Assembly: GCA_037013495.1 (NCBI GenBank)
Contig: JAZDXN010000029.1
Coordinates: forward strand, 4,042,501 to 4,106,500
DNA from: Hippophae tibetana
Taxonomy: Eukaryota > Streptophyta > Magnoliopsida > Rosales > Elaeagnaceae
Length of the DNA: 64,000 nt
Direction of reading: 5' to 3'
Below the pieces are notes generated by a model, which worked only from the letters and a program-made list of their open reading frames with translations, had not been told where the DNA came from and made no database searches. Made by a program: the position numbers and the translations under genes. Shown here one piece after another: positions 10,801 to 23,800 of this stretch (within the stretch, counting starts at the first letter, position 1; each line of letters begins with the position of its first letter).

Positions 10801-12272
10801 ATCCAACTAAAGAAATGAGAAGAAAAAAGAAGAGGCGTGCTAGTGTTCAAAGTTTTAAAAAACAATATTGGAAAAATCGAAATTTTACCTTTAAACGGGA
10901 ATAACGTTTGACTCGTGTGTCAAAACGTCTATTATAATAAATCAAACCAAAGGTCGTATCGATTTCCATAATCATAGCTGACCTGCGTATATAAATTCAT
11001 TACTTGATAATAAATTCCATCATTTACATCACTTATCGAGGGTTTAAAGTTTTTATCACATATTTTACATTTTTGGTTTTATTCAATAGAGTTGTAATGA
11101 AGATGGATGAGCCGACCAAGTGTATGTTTAAAAATAATCTAATGACTAAGAATATAATACAAATAATTTCATGATCTAACTATAGAAATGAGAAGAAAAA
11201 AGAAGAGGCGTGCTAGTGTTCAAAGTTTTAAAACACAATATTTGATAAATCAAAGTTTTACCTTTAAAGGGTATAACGTTTGACTCGTGTGTCAAAACGT
11301 CTATTATAATAAATCAAACCAAAGGTCGTATCGATTTCCATAATCATAGTTGACCTGCGTATATAAATTCATTACTTGATCCTAAATTCCATCATTTACA
11401 TCACTTATCGAGGGTTTAAAGTTTTTATCACATATTTTACATTTTTGGTTTTATTCAATAGAGTTGTAATGAAGATGGATGAGCCGACCAAGTGTATGTT
11501 TAAAAATAATCTAATGACTAAGAATATATACAAATAATTTCATGATCCAACTAAAGAAATGAGAAGAAAAAAGAAGAGGCGTGCTACTGTTCAAAGTTTT
11601 AAAACACAATATTTGATAAATCGAAGTTTTACCTTTAAACGGGTATAACGTTTGACTCGTGTGTCAAAACGTCTATGATAATAAATCAAACCAAAGGTCG
11701 TATCGATTTCCATAATCATAGCTGACCTGCGTATATAAATTCATTACTTGATCCTAAATTCCATCATTTACATCACTTATCGAGGGTTTAAAGTTTTTAT
11801 CACATATTTTACATTTTTGGTTTTATTCAATAGAGTTGTAATGAAGATGGATGAGCCGACCAAGTGTATGTTTAAAAATAATCTAATGACTAAGAATATA
11901 TACAAATAATTTCATGATCCAACTAAAGAAATGAGAAGAAAAAAGAAGAGGCGTGCTAGTGTTCAAAGTTTTAAAACACAATATTTGATAAATCAAAGTT
12001 TTACCTTTAAACGGGTATAACGTTTGACTCGTGTGTCAAAACGTCTATTATAATAAATCAAACCAAAGGTAGTATCGATTTCCATAATCATAGCTGACCT
12101 GCGTATATAAATTCATTACTTGATAATAAATTCCATCATTTACATCACTTATCGAGGGTTTAAAGTTTTTATCACATATTTTACATTTTTGGTTTTATTC
12201 AATAGAGTTGTAATGAAGATGGATGAGCCGACCAAGTGTATGTTTAAAAATAATCTAATGACTAAGAATATA
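7812..12272. repeat. 12-monomer higher-order repeat, copy 2 (last monomer replaced)
   Basis: Monomers start at 7812, 8183, 8555, 8928, 9298, 9670, 10042, 10414, 10785, 11158, 11529 and 11901. The first eleven repeat copy 1 type for type at an offset of 4462. By eye I found about seven differences over roughly 4.1 kb: ACATCT/ACGTCT (3861), TATAT/TACAT (near 4375), a one-base T deletion near 8933, AAAAAAAATC near 9646, AATGGTAG near 10206, AAACAGG/AAACGGG (near 6433), and TTTTA/TTTTTA (near 7333). The twelfth monomer (11901) is not the copy-1 type but a GGTAGTATC/GATAAT type, so the array switches unit there. The last four monomers (10785-12272) resemble the 4-mer that follows. Confidence 0.86.
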
Positions 12273-15249
12273 TACAAATAATTTAATTATCCAACTAAAG
12301 AAATGAGAAGAAAAAAGAAGAGGCGTGCTAGTGTTCAAAGTTTTAAAAAACAATATTGGAAAAATCGAAATTTTACCTTTAAACGGGAATAACGTTTGAC
12401 TCGTGTGTCAAAACGTCTATTATAATAAATCAAACCAAAGGTCGTATCGATTTCCATAATCATAGCTGACCTGCGTATATAAATTCATTACTTGATCCTA
12501 TATTCCATCATTTACATCACTTATCGAGGGTTTAAAGTTTTTATCACATATTTTACATTTTTGGTTTTATTCAATAGAGTTGTAATGAAGATGGATGAGC
12601 CGACCAAGTGTATGTTTAAAAATAATCTAATGACTAAGAATATAATACAAATAATTTCATGATCCAACTATAGAAATGAGAAGCAAAAAGAAGAGGCGTG
12701 CTACTGTTCAAAGTTTTAAAACACAATATTTGATAAATCAAAGTTTTACCTTTAAAGGGTATAACGTTTGACTCGTGTGTCAAAACGTCTATTATAATAA
12801 ATCAAACCAAAGGTCGTATCGATTTCCATAATCATAGCTGACCTGCGTATATAAATTCATTACTTGATCCTAAATTCCATCATTTACATCACTTATCGAG
12901 GGTTTAAAGTTTTTATCACATATTTTACATTTTTGGTTTTATTCAATAGAGTTGTAATGAAGATGGATGAGCCGACCAAGTGTATGTTTAAAAATAATCT
13001 AATGACTAAGAATATATACAAATAATTTCATGATCCAACTAAAGAAATGAGAAGAAAAAAGAAGAGGCGTGCTACTGTTCAAAGTTTTAAAACACAATAT
13101 TTGATAAATCGAAGTTTTACCTTTAAACGGGTATAACGTTTGACTCGTGTGTCAAAACGTCTATGATAATAAATCAAACCAAAGGTCGTATCGATTTCCA
13201 TAATCATAGCTGACCTGCGTATATAAATTCATTACTTGATCCTAAATTCCATCATTTACATCACTTATCGAGGGTTTAAAGTTTTTATCACATATTTTAC
13301 ATTTTTGGTTTTATTCAATAGAGTTGTAATGAAGATGGATGAGCCGACCAAGTGTATGTTTAAAAATAATCTAATGACTAAGAATATATACAAATAATTT
13401 CATGATCCAACTAAAGAAATGAGAAGAAAAAAGAAGAGGCGTGCTAGTGTTCAAAGTTTTAAAACACAATATTTGATAAATCAAAGTTTTACCTTTAAAC
13501 GGGTATAACGTTTGACTCGTGTGTCAAAACGTCTATTATAATAAATCAAACCAAAGGTAGTATCGATTTCCATAATCATAGCTGACCTGCGTATATAAAT
13601 TCATTACTTGATAATAAATTCCATCATTTACATCACTTATCGAGGGTTTAAAGTTTTTATCACATATTTTACATTTTTGGTTTTATTCAATAGAGTTGTA
13701 ATGAAGATGGATGAGCCGACCAAGTGTATGTTTAAAAATAATCTAATGACTAAGAATATATACAAATATTTTAATTATCCAACTAAAGAAATGAGAAGAA
13801 AAAAGAAGAGGCGTGCTAGTGTTCAAAGTTTTAAAAAACAATATTGGAAAAATCGAAATTTTACCTTTAAACGGGAATAACGTTTGACTCGTGTGTCAAA
13901 ACGTCTATTATAATAAATCAAACCAAAGGTCGTATCGATTTCCATAATCATAGCTGACCTGCGTATATAAATTCATTACTTGATCCTATATTCCATCATT
14001 TACATCACTTATCGAGGGTTTAAAGTTTTTATCACATATTTTACATTTTTGGTTTTATTCAATAGAGTTGTAATGAAGATGGATGAGCCGACCAAGTGTA
14101 TGTTTAAAAATAATCTAATGACTAAGAATATAATACAAATAATTTCATGATCCAACTATAGAAATGAGAAGCAAAAAGAAGAGGCGTGCTACTGTTCAAA
14201 GTTTTAAAACACAATATTTGATAAATCAAAGTTTTACCTTTAAAGGGTATAACGTTTGACTCGTGTGTCAAAACGTCTATTATAATAAATCAAACCAAAG
14301 GTCGTATCGATTTCCATAATCATAGCTGACCTGCGTATATAAATTCATTACTTGATCCTAAATTCCATCATTTACATCACTTATCGAGGGTTTAAAGTTT
14401 TTATCACATATTTTACATTTTTGGTTTTATTCAATAGAGTTGTAATGAAGATGGATGAGCCGACCAAGTGTATGTTTAAAAATAATCTAATGACTAAGAA
14501 TATATACAAATAATTTCATGATCCAACTAAAGAAATGAGAAGAAAAAAGAAGAGGCGTGCTACTGTTCAAAGTTTTAAAACACAATATTTGATAAATCGA
14601 AGTTTTACCTTTAAACGGGTATAACGTTTGACTCGTGTGTCAAAACGTCTATGATAATAAATCAAACCAAAGGTCGTATCGATTTCCATAATCATAGCTG
14701 ACCTGCGTATATAAATTCATTACTTGATCCTAAATTCCATCATTTACATCACTTATCGAGGGTTTAAAGTTTTTATCACATATTTTACATTTTTGGTTTT
14801 ATTCAATAGAGTTGTAATGAAGATGGATGAGCCGACCAAGTGTATGTTTAAAAATAATCTAATGACTAAGAATATATACAAATAATTTCATGATCCAACT
14901 AAAGAAATGAGAAGAAAAAAGAAGAGGCGTGCTAGTGTTCAAAGTTTTAAAACACAATATTTGATAAATCAAAGTTTTACCTTTAAACGGGTATAACGTT
15001 TGACTCGTGTGTCAAAACGTCTATTATAATAAATCAAACCAAAGGTAGTATCGATTTCCATAATCATAGCTGACCTGCGTATATAAATTCATTACTTGAT
15101 AATAAATTCCATCATTTACATCACTTATCGAGGGTTTAAAGTTTTTATCACATATTTTACATTTTTGGTTTTATTCAATAGAGTTGTAATGAAGATGGAT
15201 GAGCCGACCAAGTGTATGTTTAAAAATAATCTAATGACTAAGAATATAA
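12273..15249. repeat. 4-monomer higher-order repeat (1488 bp), two copies
   Basis: Units 12273-13760 and 13761-15249 each hold four types: TTAATTATCC with GATCCTATATT (12273, 13761); GAGAAGCAAAAAG with AAAGGG (12646, 14134); CTATGATAA (13017, 14505); GGTAGTATC with GATAAT (13389, 14877). They derive from the 4-monomer string at 10785-12272 but carry GAGAAGCAAAAAG instead of GATCTAAC in second place. The copies look identical except for an A to T change at 13769 that turns the satellite TAA into TAT. Confidence 0.86.
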
Positions 15250-15620
15250 TACAAATAAGTTCATGATCTAACTATGTAAATGAGAAGAAAAAAGAATAGG
15301 CGTGCTAGTGTTCAAAGTTTTAAAACACAATATTTGATAAATCAAAGTTTTACCTTTAAAGGGTATAACGTTTGACTCGTGTGTCAAAACGTCTATTATA
15401 ATAAATCAAACCAAAGGTCGTATCGATTTCCATAATCATAGTTGACCTGCGTATATAAATTCATTACTTGATCCTAAATTCCATCATTTACATCACTTAT
15501 CGAGGGTTTAAAGTTTTTATCACATATTTTACATTTTTGGTTTTATTCAATAGAGTTGTAATGAAGATGGATGAGCCGACCAAGTGTATGTTTAAAAATA
15601 ATCTAATGACTAAGAATATA
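15250..15620. repeat. Single marker monomer with GAATAGGCG
   Basis: This copy has AAGTTC, GATCTAAC and TATGTAA and the private change AAAGAATAGGCG (near 15292) where all others have AAAGAAGAGGCG or a close form. The only other copy with it starts at 22316, 7066 bases later, which equals 19 monomers. It is therefore a marker of a long-range duplication. Confidence 0.82.
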
Positions 15621-18595
15621 TACAAATAATTTAATGATCCAACTAAAGAAATGAGAAGAAAAAAGAAGAGGCGTGCTACTGTTCAAAGTTTTAAAACACA
15701 ATATTTGATAAATCGAAGTTTTACCTTTAAACGGGTATAACGTTTGACTCGTGTGTCAAAACGTCTATTATAATAAATCAAACCAAAGGTCGTATCGATT
15801 TCCATAATCATAGCTGACCTGCGTATATAAATTCATAACTTGATCCTATATTCCATCATTTACATCACTTATCGAGGGTTTAAAGTTTTTATCACATATT
15901 ATACATTTTTGGTTTTATTCAATAGAGTTGTAATGAAGATGGATGAGCCGACCAAGTGTATGTTTAAAAATAATCTAATGACTAAGAATTTATACAAATA
16001 ATTTCATGATCCAACTATAGAAATGAGAAGCAAAAAGAAGAGGCGTGCTACTGTTCAAAGTTTTAAAACACAATATTTGATAAATCAAAGTTTTACCTTT
16101 AAAGGGTATAACGTTTGACTCGTGTGTCAAAACGTCTATTATAATAAATCAAACCAAAGGTCGTATCGATTTCCATAATCATAGCTGACCTGCGTATATA
16201 AATTCATTACTTGATCCTAAATTCCATCATTTACATCACTTATCGAGGGTTTAAAGTTTTTATCACATATTTTACATTTTTGGTTTTATTCAATAGAGTT
16301 GTAATGAAGATGGATGAGCCGACCAAGTGTATGTTTAAAAATAATCTAATGACTAAGAATATATACAAATAATTTAATTATCCAACTAAAGAAATGAGAA
16401 GAAAAAAGAAGAGGCGTGCTAGTGTTCAAAGTTTTAAAAAACAATATTGGAAAAATCGAAATTTTACCTTTAAACGGGAATAACGTTTGACTCGTGTGTC
16501 AAAACGTCTATTATAATTAATCAACCCAAAGGTCGTATCGATTTCCATAATCATAGCTGACCTGCGTATATAAATTCATTACTTGATAATAAATTCCATC
16601 ATTTACATCACTTATCGAGGGTTTAAAGTTTTTATCACATATTTTACATTTTTGGTTTTATTCAATAGAGTTGTAATGAAGATGGATGAGCCGACCAAGT
16701 GTATGTTTAAAAATAATCTAATGACTAAGAATATAATACAAATAATTTCATGATCTAACTATAGAAATGAGAAGAAAAAAGAAGAGGCGTGCTAGTGTTC
16801 AAAGTTTTAAAACACAATATTTGATAAATCAAAGTTTTACCTTTAAAGGGTATAACGTTTGACTCGTGTGTCAAAACGTCTATTATAATAAATCAAACCA
16901 AAGGTCGTATCGATTTCCATAATCATAGTTGACCTGCGTATATAAATTCATTACTTGATCCTAAATTCCATCATTTACATCACTTATCGAGGGTTTAAAG
17001 TTTTTATCACATATTTTACATTTTTGGTTTTATTCAATAGAGTTGTAATGAAGATGGATGAGCCGACCAAGTGTATGTTTAAAAATAATCTAATGACTAA
17101 GAATATATACAAATAATTTCATGATCCAACTAAAGAAATGAGAAGAAAAAAGAAGAGGCGTGCTACTGTTCAAAGTTTTAAAACACAATATTTGATAAAT
17201 CGAAGTTTTACCTTTAAACGGGTATAACGTTTGACTCGTGTGTCAAAACGTCTATGATAATAAATCAAACCAAAGGTCGTATCGATTTCCATAATCATAG
17301 CTGACCTGCGTATATAAATTCATTACTTGATCCTAAATTCCATCATTTACATCACTTATCGAGGGTTTAAAGTTTTTATCACATATTTTACATTTTTGGT
17401 TTTATTCAATAGAGTTGTAATGAAGATGGATGAGCCGACCAAGTGTATGTTTAAAAATAATCTAATGACTAAGAATATATACAAATAATTTCATGATCCA
17501 ACTAAAGAAATGAGAAGAAAAAAGAAGAGGCGTGCTAGTGTTCAAAGTTTTAAAACACAATATTTGATAAATCAAAGTTTTACCTTTAAACGGGTATAAC
17601 GTTTGACTCGTGTGTCAAAACGTCTATTATAATAAATCAAACCAAAGGTAGTATCGATTTCCATAATCATAGCTGACCTGCGTATATAAATTCATTACTT
17701 GATAATAAATTCCATCATTTACATCACTTATCGAGGGTTTAAAGTTTTTATCACATATTTTACATTTTTGGTTTTATTCAATAGAGTTGTAATGAAGATG
17801 GATGAGCCGACCAAGTGTATGTTTAAAAATAATCTAATGACTAAGAATATATACAAATAATTTAATTATCCAACTAAAGAAATGAGAAGAAAAAAGAAGA
17901 GGCGTGCTAGTGTTCAAAGTTTTAAAAAACAATATTGGAAAAATCGAAATTTTACCTTTAAACGGGAATAACGTTTGACTCGTGTGTCAAAACGTCTATT
18001 ATAATAAATCAAACCAAAGGTCGTATCGATTTCCATAATCATAGCTGACCTGCGTATATAAATTCATTACTTGATCCTATATTCCATCATTTACATCACT
18101 TATCGAGGGTTTAAAGTTTTTATCACATATTTTACATTTTTGGTTTTATTCAATAGAGTTGTAATGAAGATGGATGAGCCGACCAAGTGTATGTTTAAAA
18201 ATAATCTAATGACTAAGAATATAATACAAATAATTTCATGATCCAACTATAGAAATGAGAAGCAAAAAGAAGAGGCGTGCTACTGTTCAAAGTTTTAAAA
18301 CACAATATTTGATAAATCAAAGTTTTACCTTTAAAGGGTATAACGTTTGACTCGTGTGTCAAAACGTCTATTATAATAAATCAAACCAAAGGTCGTATCG
18401 ATTTCCATAATCATAGCTGACCTGCGTATATAAATTCATTACTTGATCCTAAATTCCATCATTTACATCACTTATCGAGGGTTTAAAGTTTTTATCACAT
18501 ATTTTACATTTTTGGTTTTATTCAATAGAGTTGTAATGAAGATGGATGAGCCGACCAAGTGTATGTTTAAAAATAATCTAATGACTAAGAATATA
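15621..18595. repeat. 8-monomer higher-order repeat, copy 1 (2975 bp)
   Basis: Monomers start at 15621, 15993, 16364, 16737, 17108, 17480, 17852 and 18225. Types in order: TTAATGATCC with CATATTATAC; TTTATAC with GAGAAGCAAAAAG; TTAATTATCC with the private ATCAACCCAAAGG; GATCTAAC; CTATGATAA; GGTAGTATC; TTAATTATCC with TATATT; GAGAAGCAAAAAG. CATATTATAC (15896, 18867, 22968) and ATCAACCC (near 16520, 19494) tie this unit to the next. Confidence 0.85.
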
Positions 18596-21570
18596 TACAA
18601 ATAATTTCATGATCCAACTAAAGAAATGAGAAGAAAAAAGAAGAGGCGTGCTACTGTTCAAAGTTTTAAAACACAATATTTGATAAATCGAAGTTTTACC
18701 TTTAAACGGGTATAACGTTTGACTCGTGTGTCAAAACGTCTATTATAATAAATCAAACCAAAGGTCGTATCGATTTCCATAATCATAGCTGACCTGCGTA
18801 TATAAATTCATAACTTGATCCTATATTCCATCATTTACATCACTTATCGAGGGTTTAAAGTTTTTATCACATATTATACATTTTTGGTTTTATTCAATAG
18901 AGTTGTAATGAAGATGGATGAGCCGACCAAGTGTATGTTTAAAAATAATCTAATGACTAAGAATTTATACAAATAATTTCATGATCCAACTATAGAAATG
19001 AGAAGCAAAAAGAAGAGGCGTGCTACTGTTCAAAGTTTTAAAACACAATATTTGATAAATCAAAGTTTTACCTTTAAAGGGTATAACGTTTGACTCGTGT
19101 GTCAAAACGTCTATTATAATAAATCAAACCAAAGGTCGTATCGATTTCCATAATCATAGCTGACCTGCGTATATAAATTCATTACTTGATCCTAAATTCC
19201 ATCATTTACATCACTTATCGAGGGTTTAAAGTTTTTATCACATATTTTACATTTTTGGTTTTATTCAATAGAGTTGTAATGAAGATGGATGAGCCGACCA
19301 AGTGTATGTTTAAAAATAATCTAATGACTAAGAATATATACAAATAATTTAATTATCCAACTAAAGAAATGAGAAGAAAAAAGAAGAGGCGTGCTAGTGT
19401 TCAAAGTTTTAAAAAACAATATTGGAAAAATCGAAATTTTACCTTTAAACGGGAATAACGTTTGACTCGTGTGTCAAAACGTCTATTATAATAAATCAAC
19501 CCAAAGGTCGTATCGATTTCCATAATCATAGCTGACCTGCGTATATAAATTCATTACTTGATAATAAATTCCATCATTTACATCACTTATCGAGGGTTTA
19601 AAGTTTTTATCACATATTTTACATTTTTGGTTTTATTCAATAGAGTTGTAATGAAGATGGATGAGCCGACCAAGTGTATGTTTAAAAATAATCTAATGAC
19701 TAAGAATATAATACAAATAATTTCATGATCTAACTATAGAAATGAGAAGAAAAAAGAAGAGGCGTGCTAGTGTTCAAAGTTTTAAAACACAATATTTGAT
19801 AAATCAAAGTTTTACCTTTAAAGGGTATAACGTTTGACTCGTGTGTCAAAACGTCTATTATAATAAATCAAACCAAAGGTCGTATCGATTTCCATAATCA
19901 TAGTTGACCTGCGTATATAAATTCATTACTTGATCCTAAATTCCATCATTTACATCACTTATCGAGGGTTTAAAGTTTTTATCACATATTTTACATTTTT
20001 GGTTTTATTCAATAGAGTTGTAATGAAGATGGATGAGCCGACCAAGTGTATGTTTAAAAATAATCTAATGACTAAGAATATATACAAATAATTTCATGAT
20101 CCAACTAAAGAAATGAGAAGAAAAAAGAAGAGGCGTGCTACTGTTCAAAGTTTTAAAACACAATATTTGATAAATCGAAGTTTTACCTTTAAACGGGTAT
20201 AACGTTTGACTCGTGTGTCAAAACGTCTATGATAATAAATCAAACCAAAGGTCGTATCGATTTCCATAATCATAGCTGACCTGCGTATATAAATTCATTA
20301 CTTGATCCTAAATTCCATCATTTACATCACTTATCGAGGGTTTAAAGTTTTTATCACATATTTTACATTTTTGGTTTTATTCAATAGAGTTGTAATGAAG
20401 ATGGATGAGCCGACCAAGTGTATGTTTAAAAATAATCTAATGACTAAGAATATATACAAATAATTTCATGATCCAACTAAAGAAATGAGAAGAAAAAAGA
20501 AGAGGCGTGCTAGTGTTCAAAGTTTTAAAACACAATATTTGATAAATCAAAGTTTTACCTTTAAACGGGTATAACGTTTGACTCGTGTGTCAAAACGTCT
20601 ATTATAATAAATCAAACCAAAGGTAGTATCGATTTCCATAATCATAGCTGACCTGCGTATATAAATTCATTACTTGATAATAAATTCCATCATTTACATC
20701 ACTTATCGAGGGTTTAAAGTTTTTATCACATATTTTACATTTTTGGTTTTATTCAATAGAGTTGTAATGAAGATGGATGAGCCGACCAAGTGTATGTTTA
20801 AAAATAATCTAATGACTAAGAATATATACAAATAATTTAATTATCCAACTAAAGAAATGAGAAGAAAAAAGAAGAGGCGTGCTAGTGTTCAAAGTTTTAA
20901 AAAACAATATTGGAAAAATCGAAATTTTACCTTTAAACGGGAATAACGTTTGACTCGTGTGTCAAAACGTCTATTATAATAAATCAAACCAAAGGTCGTA
21001 TCGATTTCCATAATCATAGCTGACCTGCGTATATAAATTCATTACTTGATCCTATATTCCATCATTTACATCACTTATCGAGGGTTTAAAGTTTTTATCA
21101 CATATTTTACATTTTTGGTTTTATTCAATAGAGTTGTAATGAAGATGGATGAGCCGACCAAGTGTATGTTTAAAAATAATCTAATGACTAAGAATATAAT
21201 ACAAATAATTTCATGATCCAACTATAGAAATGAGAAGCAAAAAGAAGAGGCGTGCTACTGTTCAAAGTTTTAAAACACAATATTTGATAAATCAAAGTTT
21301 TACCTTTAAAGGGTATAACGTTTGACTCGTGTGTCAAAACGTCTATTATAATAAATCAAACCAAAGGTCGTATCGATTTCCATAATCATAGCTGACCTGC
21401 GTATATAAATTCATTACTTGATCCTAAATTCCATCATTTACATCACTTATCGAGGGTTTAAAGTTTTTATCACATATTTTACATTTTTGGTTTTATTCAA
21501 TAGAGTTGTAATGAAGATGGATGAGCCGACCAAGTGTATGTTTAAAAATAATCTAATGACTAAGAATATA
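18596..21570. repeat. 8-monomer higher-order repeat, copy 2, opening with a chimeric monomer
   Basis: Monomers start at 18596, 18968, 19339, 19712, 20083, 20455, 20827 and 21200 and follow copy 1 at an offset of 2975. The first monomer is a hybrid. Its head (AATTTCATGATCCAACTAAAG) is that of the CTATGATAA type, which is what normally follows a GAGAAGCAAAAAG monomer. Its later part (CTATTATAA, ATAACTTGATCCTATATT, CATATTATAC) is that of the 15621 type. The switch lies between about 18608 and 18742, the interval in which the two parents are alike. Copy 1 has TCTATTATAATTAATCAACCC near 16508 where copy 2 has AATAAATCAACCC. Confidence 0.85.
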
Positions 21571-23800
21571 TACAAATAATTTCATGATCCAACTAAAGAA
21601 ATGAGAAGAAAAAAGAAGAGGCGTGCTACTGTTCAAAGTTTTAAAACACAATATTTGATAAATCGAAGTTTTACCTTTAAACGGGTATAACGTTTGACTC
21701 GTGTGTCAAAACGTCTATGATAATAAATCAAACCAAAGGTCGTATCGATTTCCATAATCATAGCTGACCTGCGTATATAAATTCATTACTTGATCCTAAA
21801 TTCCATCATTTACATCACTTATCGAGGGTTTAAAGTTTTTATCACATATTTTACATTTTTGGTTTTATTCAATAGAGTTGTAATGAAGATGGATGAGCCG
21901 ACCAAGTGTATGTTTAAAAATAATCTAATGACTAAGAATATATACAAATAATTTCATGATCCAACTAAAGAAATGAGAAGAAAAAAGAAGAGGCGTGCTA
22001 GTGTTCAAAGTTTTAAAACACAATATTTGATAAATCAAAGTTTTACCTTTAAACGGGTATAACGTTTGACTCGTGTGTCAAAACGTCTATTATAATAAAT
22101 CAAACCAAAGGTAGTATCGATTTCCATAATCATAGCTGACCTGCGTATATAAATTCATTACTTGATAATAAATTCCATCATTTACATCACTTATCGAGGG
22201 TTTAAAGTTTTTATCACATATTTTACATTTTTGGTTTTATTCAATAGAGTTGTAATGAAGATGGATGAGCCGACCAAGTGTATGTTTAAAAATAATCTAA
22301 TGACTAAGAATATAATACAAATAAGTTCATGATCTAACTATGTAAATGAGAAGAAAAAAGAATAGGCGTGCTAGTGTTCAAAGTTTTAAAACACAATATT
22401 TGATAAATCAAAGTTTTACCTTTAAAGGGTATAACGTTTGACTCGTGTGTCAAAACGTCTATTATAATAAATCAAACCAAAGGTCGTATCGATTTCCATA
22501 ATCATAGTTGACCTGCGTATATAAATTCATTACTTGATCCTAAATTCCATCATTTACATCACTTATCGAGGGTTTAAAGTTTTTATCACATATTTTACAT
22601 TTTTGGTTTTATTCAATAGAGTTGTAATGAAGATGGATGAGCCGACCAAGTGTATGTTTAAAAATAATCTAATGACTAAGAATATATACAAATAATTTAA
22701 TGATCCAACTAAAGAAATGAGAAGAAAAAAGAAGAGGCGTGCTACTGTTCAAAGTTTTAAAACACAATATTTGATAAATCGAAGTTTTACCTTTAAACGG
22801 GTATAACGTTTGACTCGTGTGTCAAAACGTCTATTATAATAAATCAAACCAAAGGTCGTATCGATTTCCATAATCATAGCTGACCTGCGTATATAAATTC
22901 ATAACTTGATCCTATATTCCATCATTTACATCACTTATCGAGGGTTTAAAGTTTTTATCACATATTATACATTTTTGGTTTTATTCAATAGAGTTGTAAT
23001 GAAGATGGATGAGCCGACCAAGTGTATGTTTAAAAATAATCTAATGACTAAGAATTTATACAAATAATTTCATGATCCAACTATAGAAATGAGAAGCAAA
23101 AAGAAGAGGCGTGCTACTGTTCAAAGTTTTAAAACACAATATTTGATAAATCAAAGTTTTACCTTTAAAGGGTATAACGTTTGACTCGTGTGTCAAAACG
23201 TCTATTATAATAAATCAAACCAAAGGTCGTATCGATTTCCATAATCATAGCTGACCTGCGTATATAAATTCATTACTTGATCCTAAATTCCATCATTTAC
23301 ATCACTTATCGAGGGTTTAAAGTTTTTATCACATATTTTACATTTTTGGTTTTATTCAATAGAGTTGTAATGAAGATGGATGAGCCGACCAAGTGTATGT
23401 TTAAAAATAATCTAATGACTAAGAATTTATACAAATAATTTCATGATCCAACTATAGAAATGAGAAAAAAAAAGAAGAGGCGTGCTACTGTTCAAAGTTT
23501 TAAAACACAATATTTGATAAATCAAAGTTTTACCTTTAAAGGGTATAACGTTTGACTCGTGTGTCAAAACGTCTATTATAATAAATCAAACCAAAGGTCG
23601 TATCGATTTCCATAATCATAGCTGACCTGCGTATATAAATTCATTACTTGATCCTAAATTCCATCATTTACATCACTTATCGAGGGTTTAAAGTTTTTAT
23701 CACATATTTTACATTTTTGGTTTTATTCAATAGAGTTGTAATGAAGATGGATGAGCCGACCAAGTGTATGTTTAAAAATAATCTAATGACTAAGAATATA
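21571..23800. repeat. Return of the 13761-16363 string, monomers 59-64
   Basis: Monomers start at 21571, 21943, 22316, 22687, 23059 and 23430. With the two preceding copies (20827, 21200) the run 20827-23429 repeats 13761-16363 type for type (TTAATTATCC, GAGAAGCAAAAAG, CTATGATAA, GGTAGTATC, GAATAGG, CATATTATAC, GAGAAGCAAAAAG) at an offset of 19 monomers. The last monomer (23430) is new: its purine tract is GAGAAAAAAAAAG and it leads into the next unit. Confidence 0.82.

Noticed and set aside
13608..13880. A 90-codon open frame, the longest I see in the window, ending in a very basic segment
   Set aside because: It starts with TTG, not ATG, lies wholly within satellite sequence and is open only because of one A to T change at 13769 that turns the usual TAA into TAT. 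The equivalent frame is closed in the sister copies (12273, 17852, 20827). Not a gene.
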